Of a stretch of DNA of 64,000 nt, positions 60,294 to 64,000 are shown piece by piece (within the stretch, counting starts at the first letter, position 1; each line of letters opens with the position of its first letter). The notes under the pieces are model-generated. The model had not been told where the DNA came from. It did not search any database and was given only the letters and a program-made list of their open reading frames with translations. Position numbers and translations under genes: made by a program. The DNA comes from JAGOTP01 sp964598725 (GTDB taxonomy: Bacteria > Patescibacteriota > Patescibacteriia > 2-12-FULL-60-25). The stretch lies in assembly GCA_964598725.1 (NCBI GenBank), contig CAZRCW010000001.1, positions 744,001 to 808,000 on the forward strand, given 5' to 3'.

Positions 60294-62759
60294 CTAAATC
60301 ACCTTCATTACTTCATCACCAAAATGATTAATCGCTTTCACAGCGATCTTACCTGAAGTTGGCATCGGGAACGGACGAGAGACGGTCGAGTTCATTGAAT
60401 CCCACGCTTCTTCTGAAATCTCAGCCTTGAGAGCCTTCTTTAGCTTCTCGAATGGTTCATTCTCCCCAAGGAAGTAGGCATGGGATACGAAGAAGCTTTT
60501 TCCATCGTAATTCGTATCAATAAACCAACACGCAATATCGTATTCTGGATTTCCTGAACCACTTGAACGGATTTCACCTTTCACAGGGTCGTACACATCA
60601 ACACCCTTAATCTCAACAACAACACCCTCCTTTGTCGTCTTTACCCCAATATCCGGCTCACCAAAAGCCATGAATAGGTTGGCAGACTGTGTCTTCTTGA
60701 GAAGATCGCCCATCGAAAGATCGGGGTTAATCTTTACCTTCATGATACGCATGCCGCCGACCTCGTTTGGTTCAGTAGATGCCGATGCATCAAATGATGA
60801 ACCAGCAACAACTAACAGATCGGCAAAATGCTTTGCTTTCGCAACTGCGTCACGAATCATATCGTCATCGATACTTCCAAATTCAGGACCGATACAGATC
60901 GCCGCCGTTTTTAATCCACCCTCTACACGATATTCGCCACGAGCCTGGATTTCTGGACCGCCTGGTAGAACATCAAGATTCTCAAATTCCACGCGTGCAC
61001 CCTTATCCCCTGTTTGAATTCCTGATCGACGAAGGTTCTCGATAATCGTATTCACGTAGTTCTCTGTTGAGAGCATCTCCTGCTCATCGGATACACGATG
61101 CGGCGAGAGTGATTCGACTGTAAAGGGCCCAGAAACACGAATTCGGCTCTTTTCCTCGAAAGGCTGATCGTGCAGAACCTCTTGTTCTGATTGCTCGTCG
61201 TTTGCGAGAGACTTTAATGTCACATGCGGAACCGTCTTACACTCGAACCCACCTCGCACACTCTTACCGTCCTTCAGTTTGAAATATGGAAACTTGGCAG
61301 CCATCAACCTTGTTCGTGCAAGCGCAAGCGCGACACGGGAAGTGTCTACAGTGATCCAACGTCGACCCCATTGCTCCGCAACGTACGCCGTAGTTCCAGA
61401 ACCACAGGTCGGATCGAGAACAATATCACCTGGATCGGTACACATAAGGAGGCAGCGAGAAATCACCTTGATATTGGTTTGAACGACGTAAATTTTTGGA
61501 TCACCAAAACCGGCGACACCGGTATCTGTCCATAAATTTCCGTAAGAAAAAACTGGGAAATCTTCAATATATCGCACATATCTAGGAGTGTCACCAACAA
61601 CAACTATCCTTTTCTTTTCGATTAATTTTTTCATCCCTTCACAGTTTGTTTTCCAGCCACCCTTCTTTGGAAAGAACTTTCTATCATTGAACTCAAATTG
61701 AAAAGTCGTGGTTTCAGATCCGGTTTGAGACGTTAAGTTATCTGCCATAAAGACCCGGCTTCCCTTAGGCAGCTCCCCTTTTTCTTTTTCATCAGAAGTT
61801 AGCTTCCTTCTAGTTCCGTCTGCTAACTCAAGCAGATCATAGCCCTTAACACCCAAGGCACCGAATTCCTTATCTATATATAGTTGACGATATTTAACCT
61901 GACCTTTATTTTTTCCATACCAGACAATAAAGTCATTGGTTGTATCCAATAGATTACCACCTAGACCACTGGTTTTAGCAAAAATAATTTCTGATATAAA
62001 ATTCTCACTCCCGAAAACCTCATCCATCAAATTACGGATCAGGTGTACGTTTTCGTCAGAAATTTGCACGAAACACGAGCCGCTCTCGGTCAATAATTCT
62101 CGCGCCGAGACCAAACGATCCCTGAGATACGTGAGATATGAATGAATTCCTAGTTCCCACGTATCACGAAATGCCTTAATCTGCTCTGGTTGTCGTACAA
62201 AGTCATCAATTTTATTATCTTTCACGTCACGCTTACGGGTCGAAACCTGCCAGTTACTTCCAAATTTAATCCCATACGGCGGATCGATATAAACGCACTG
62301 CACGCGCCCACGCATACCCTCTTTTTCGAGCAAGCTGTTCATGACAATCAAACTGTCACCAAGGATCATCCGATTTTGCCATTTATCTTCATGCTCATAA
62401 AAACCAACCATCTTGTTGTACTGGTCAGCCGCTGTGTCGCCAAAGAGAGATTGCTGTTGCAATGATCCTGCATTCTCGTCTTTTAATTTTGCGATAATAG
62501 CTTCAGGTGCAATTTTTTCTTGAACGTAAATAGGAACTGTACTCACGCCAAATTCAGCGCCACGTTCTTCTTTCCCCGCCCAAACCAATTTCGGATCAAG
62601 AGAAGGGTCATATTGATAGACCTTTTTCACGGGCCGACGATCACGTGCGGGCAACAACGCCGACTCTTCTTGAGTCGGAATACGTTTGCGCGTCTCATCG
62701 TGCTTATACGATGAGACGGAGGCGGCGGAAACGGGTGGGGCGATCTTTTTACGTGGCAT
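60294..62759 (-). CDS. mod: Type III restriction-modification DNA methyltransferase (Mod)
   Basis: 821 aa beta-class N6-adenine/N4-cytosine methyltransferase. Catalytic motif IV DPPYGIKFG is at 159-167 and the SAM motif I DPTCGSGTTAYVAEQWGRRW lies around 445. A large target-recognition region lies between, and a C-terminal extension of about 300 residues contains a predicted beta-rich domain. It lies 11 bp after the res gene and modifies the site the partner cuts. Confidence 0.93.
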   Translation of the reverse strand: MPRKKIAPPVSAASVSSYKHDETRKRIPTQEESALLPARDRRPVKKVYQYDPSLDPKLVWAGKEERGAEFGVSTVPIYVQEKIAPEAIIAKLKDENAGSLQQQSLFGDTAADQYNKMVGFYEHEDKWQNRMILGDSLIVMNSLLEKEGMRGRVQCVYIDPPYGIKFGSNWQVSTRKRDVKDNKIDDFVRQPEQIKAFRDTWELGIHSYLTYLRDRLVSARELLTESGSCFVQISDENVHLIRNLMDEVFGSENFISEIIFAKTSGLGGNLLDTTNDFIVWYGKNKGQVKYRQLYIDKEFGALGVKGYDLLELADGTRRKLTSDEKEKGELPKGSRVFMADNLTSQTGSETTTFQFEFNDRKFFPKKGGWKTNCEGMKKLIEKKRIVVVGDTPRYVRYIEDFPVFSYGNLWTDTGVAGFGDPKIYVVQTNIKVISRCLLMCTDPGDIVLDPTCGSGTTAYVAEQWGRRWITVDTSRVALALARTRLMAAKFPYFKLKDGKSVRGGFECKTVPHVTLKSLANDEQSEQEVLHDQPFEEKSRIRVSGPFTVESLSPHRVSDEQEMLSTENYVNTIIENLRRSGIQTGDKGARVEFENLDVLPGGPEIQARGEYRVEGGLKTAAICIGPEFGSIDDDMIRDAVAKAKHFADLLVVAGSSFDASASTEPNEVGGMRIMKVKINPDLSMGDLLKKTQSANLFMAFGEPDIGVKTTKEGVVVEIKGVDVYDPVKGEIRSSGSGNPEYDIACWFIDTNYDGKSFFVSHAYFLGENEPFEKLKKALKAEISEEAWDSMNSTVSRPFPMPTSGKIAVKAINHFGDEVMKVI

Positions 62760-62770
62760 AATGGGTGGGA

Positions 62771-64000
62771 TTATTTGATACTCTCAAAGCCGAGTTCAAT
62801 TCCAGCGCGGATTAGTTGTTCGGTCTCATGTATATCTTGGATTTCGATAAAAGCCCATTTCCCGAACTCGCCGTTATTATTCACAGACGGAACCCACAGC
62901 TCACGTGCAGTCTTTGTCTTCAGCACTTTTTTGTCGTCTTTCTTGCCCGTTACTTCGATCAGGAGGTTGATATTTTCTTGATCTGGCGTGACGAGACGGA
63001 CGATGAAGTCCGGCACGTACGCATGATTGTTACCACGATACTCATAGGGGATAGTAAAGCCAAGATTCTGGTTTTTCACATATGCAAGAACCTCGGGCAT
63101 GCGCTCCAATTTCTTGGCGACACCTTGTTCCCATTCCTCCGTATCGGCAACGACATAGTTCACATGACTTTTCACAGTATCAGCAACGGGTTTCGTCGTG
63201 AGAAAATCGACGTAGCGTGTCGATCCAACCTTATCGAACTGAGCCAGTACAGGTAAGACCTTCTTCACGCCGGATTGTTCGACATTCTCTTTCACGATCG
63301 CTTGCTGAATCTTTGTCTGCGCTCCGGTGAAGTATTCGCCGACACTGAGATATCCGATGACCATGCGGTCCTTGAGGGTGATCCAGCTTTTAACATATTC
63401 CTCAACGATCCTGTGGAGTTGCGGATAAAGCCAATACTTAGGCTCACCATCAGCGTCTTTGTAGTAGCTTCGAAGCAACCCTTCCGCGAGTCGGGTAATA
63501 ACCTCTCCTTCGCGTCGCTCCTTGATCATGTCCATCGATTCAACTGCTTCTTCACCGATAGCCCCACGAGAACGAACTTCCGTCGGTTCATTTTCGATCA
63601 CGGTTCGGGAATCATCCGTAAATTTTGCTGCCAACTTGCGTTCGTTGATCTCGTATCGATATCCTTCAACGCGCGGAAACGTGATTTCGTATTTCGATCG
63701 GTCTTGCATCGCATAGACGCGATGAATAACTTTAGGCGGCTGTGTCGTTGTGTCACCGCTTGTCCGTAAGAAGCTGAAGGGTACCCCATAGACTTCGGCA
63801 TATTCAGGAGAGAACAATCCGTCCTCTCCAACACTGTAGTCTACGCGTCGTAGCGCTCGACCAACAACCTGTTCACACAAGAGTTGGGTTGAAAATGCGC
63901 GGATACCAAGAATGTGCGTCACTGTGTTCACATCCCATCCTTCCGTCAGCATTGAGACGCTTACAACACATTTGATGCTCTCACCAAGCTTGCCCGGCTT
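62771..64000 (-). CDS. res: Type III-like restriction endonuclease subunit (Res), C-terminal part, cut by window edge
   Basis: At least 409 aa, open to the right edge. The N-terminal sequence shown is the end of a superfamily 2 helicase: motif V region SMLTEGWDVNTVTHILG and motif VI EQVVGRALRR. The C-terminal endonuclease domain has VPDFIVRLVTP then LLIEVTGKKDDKK, a PD-(D/E)xK core (Asp, Glu, Lys). It is first in the operon before mod and trlF-like genes. Confidence 0.92.
   Translation of the reverse strand, partial: KPGKLGESIKCVVSVSMLTEGWDVNTVTHILGIRAFSTQLLCEQVVGRALRRVDYSVGEDGLFSPEYAEVYGVPFSFLRTSGDTTTQPPKVIHRVYAMQDRSKYEITFPRVEGYRYEINERKLAAKFTDDSRTVIENEPTEVRSRGAIGEEAVESMDMIKERREGEVITRLAEGLLRSYYKDADGEPKYWLYPQLHRIVEEYVKSWITLKDRMVIGYLSVGEYFTGAQTKIQQAIVKENVEQSGVKKVLPVLAQFDKVGSTRYVDFLTTKPVADTVKSHVNYVVADTEEWEQGVAKKLERMPEVLAYVKNQNLGFTIPYEYRGNNHAYVPDFIVRLVTPDQENINLLIEVTGKKDDKKVLKTKTARELWVPSVNNNGEFGKWAFIEIQDIHETEQLIRAGIELGFESIK

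Noticed and set aside
1..64000. CRISPR arrays, insertion sequences, transposases, diversity-generating retroelements or prophage genes.
   Set aside because: No regularly spaced repeats, terminal inverted repeats with a transposase, reverse transcriptase or phage structural genes were found by reading.

Overview
The window is a gene-dense bacterial chromosome segment of intermediate GC. It reads best as a member of the Patescibacteria (Candidate Phyla Radiation, probably a Parcubacteria/Paceibacteria lineage). The evidence is a giant secreted protein ending in two peptidoglycan-binding domains, an RGG-rich double-CxxC zinc-ribbon protein, a DUF4349 protein, many small orphan membrane proteins, and short intergenic spaces. 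TGA is used as a stop (for example at 10056-10058), so the UGA-glycine code of Gracilibacteria/Absconditabacteria is excluded. No rRNA, tRNA, insertion sequence, CRISPR array or replication origin was seen.

Layout. 1-8.3 kb: ABC exporter, lipoprotein, MsrB, Gre factor, lysine 2,3-aminomutase-like radical SAM enzyme, Nudix, flavoprotein and M23 peptidase. 8.4-10.7 kb: envelope-stress cluster (DUF883, YqjE-like, YihY, C39-like peptidase). 10.7-13.3 kb: zinc/manganese ABC importer operon. 13.4-15.0 kb: cold-shock protein and RarA. 16.6-34.3 kb: housekeeping, redox and membrane genes (ABC-F, aldo-keto reductase, M32 carboxypeptidase, SGNH hydrolase, MarR plus MFS fusion, cytochrome b5, glutaredoxin, thioredoxin-reductase-like, zinc peptidase, AI-2E transporter). 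34.8-48.5 kb: ArsR/SRPBCC pair, SET-domain protein, the 1282-aa surface protein, DUF1801/1697/2200, ABC exporter, HAD, cupin and EamA proteins. 48.5-64 kb: accessory/defence island with a nuclease-DUF2075 helicase and MazG-like pair, two unknown genes beside a candidate structured RNA, an ArdC-like protein, DUF2130, and a type III-like restriction operon (res, mod, TrlF-type PHP/SMC ATPase) that runs off the right edge.

Two signals are not explained by ordinary annotation. First, seven solitary, clearly GC-richer orphan genes (15227, 15866, 34411, 36411, 41998, 51618 on the minus strand, 51997) sit between host genes. Each has its own sigma70-type promoter, a purine-rich Shine-Dalgarno element and a long GC-rich hairpin downstream. 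Host genes mostly lack a Shine-Dalgarno element and start in a strongly biased U(-1) context, very often CTATG; none of the seven has U at -1. They look like a separate class of autonomous gene cassettes. Second, 54691-54936 on the minus strand reads as a complete non-coding RNA gene: promoter, 10-bp closing stem at the predicted transcription start, a switchable double hairpin, a second GC-rich hairpin, and an intrinsic terminator. It lies just upstream of two unrecognised genes. Several genes (rarA, an arsR-type gene, M32 carboxypeptidase) have promoters whose -10 box ends 6-8 nt before the start codon, which implies leaderless mRNAs.
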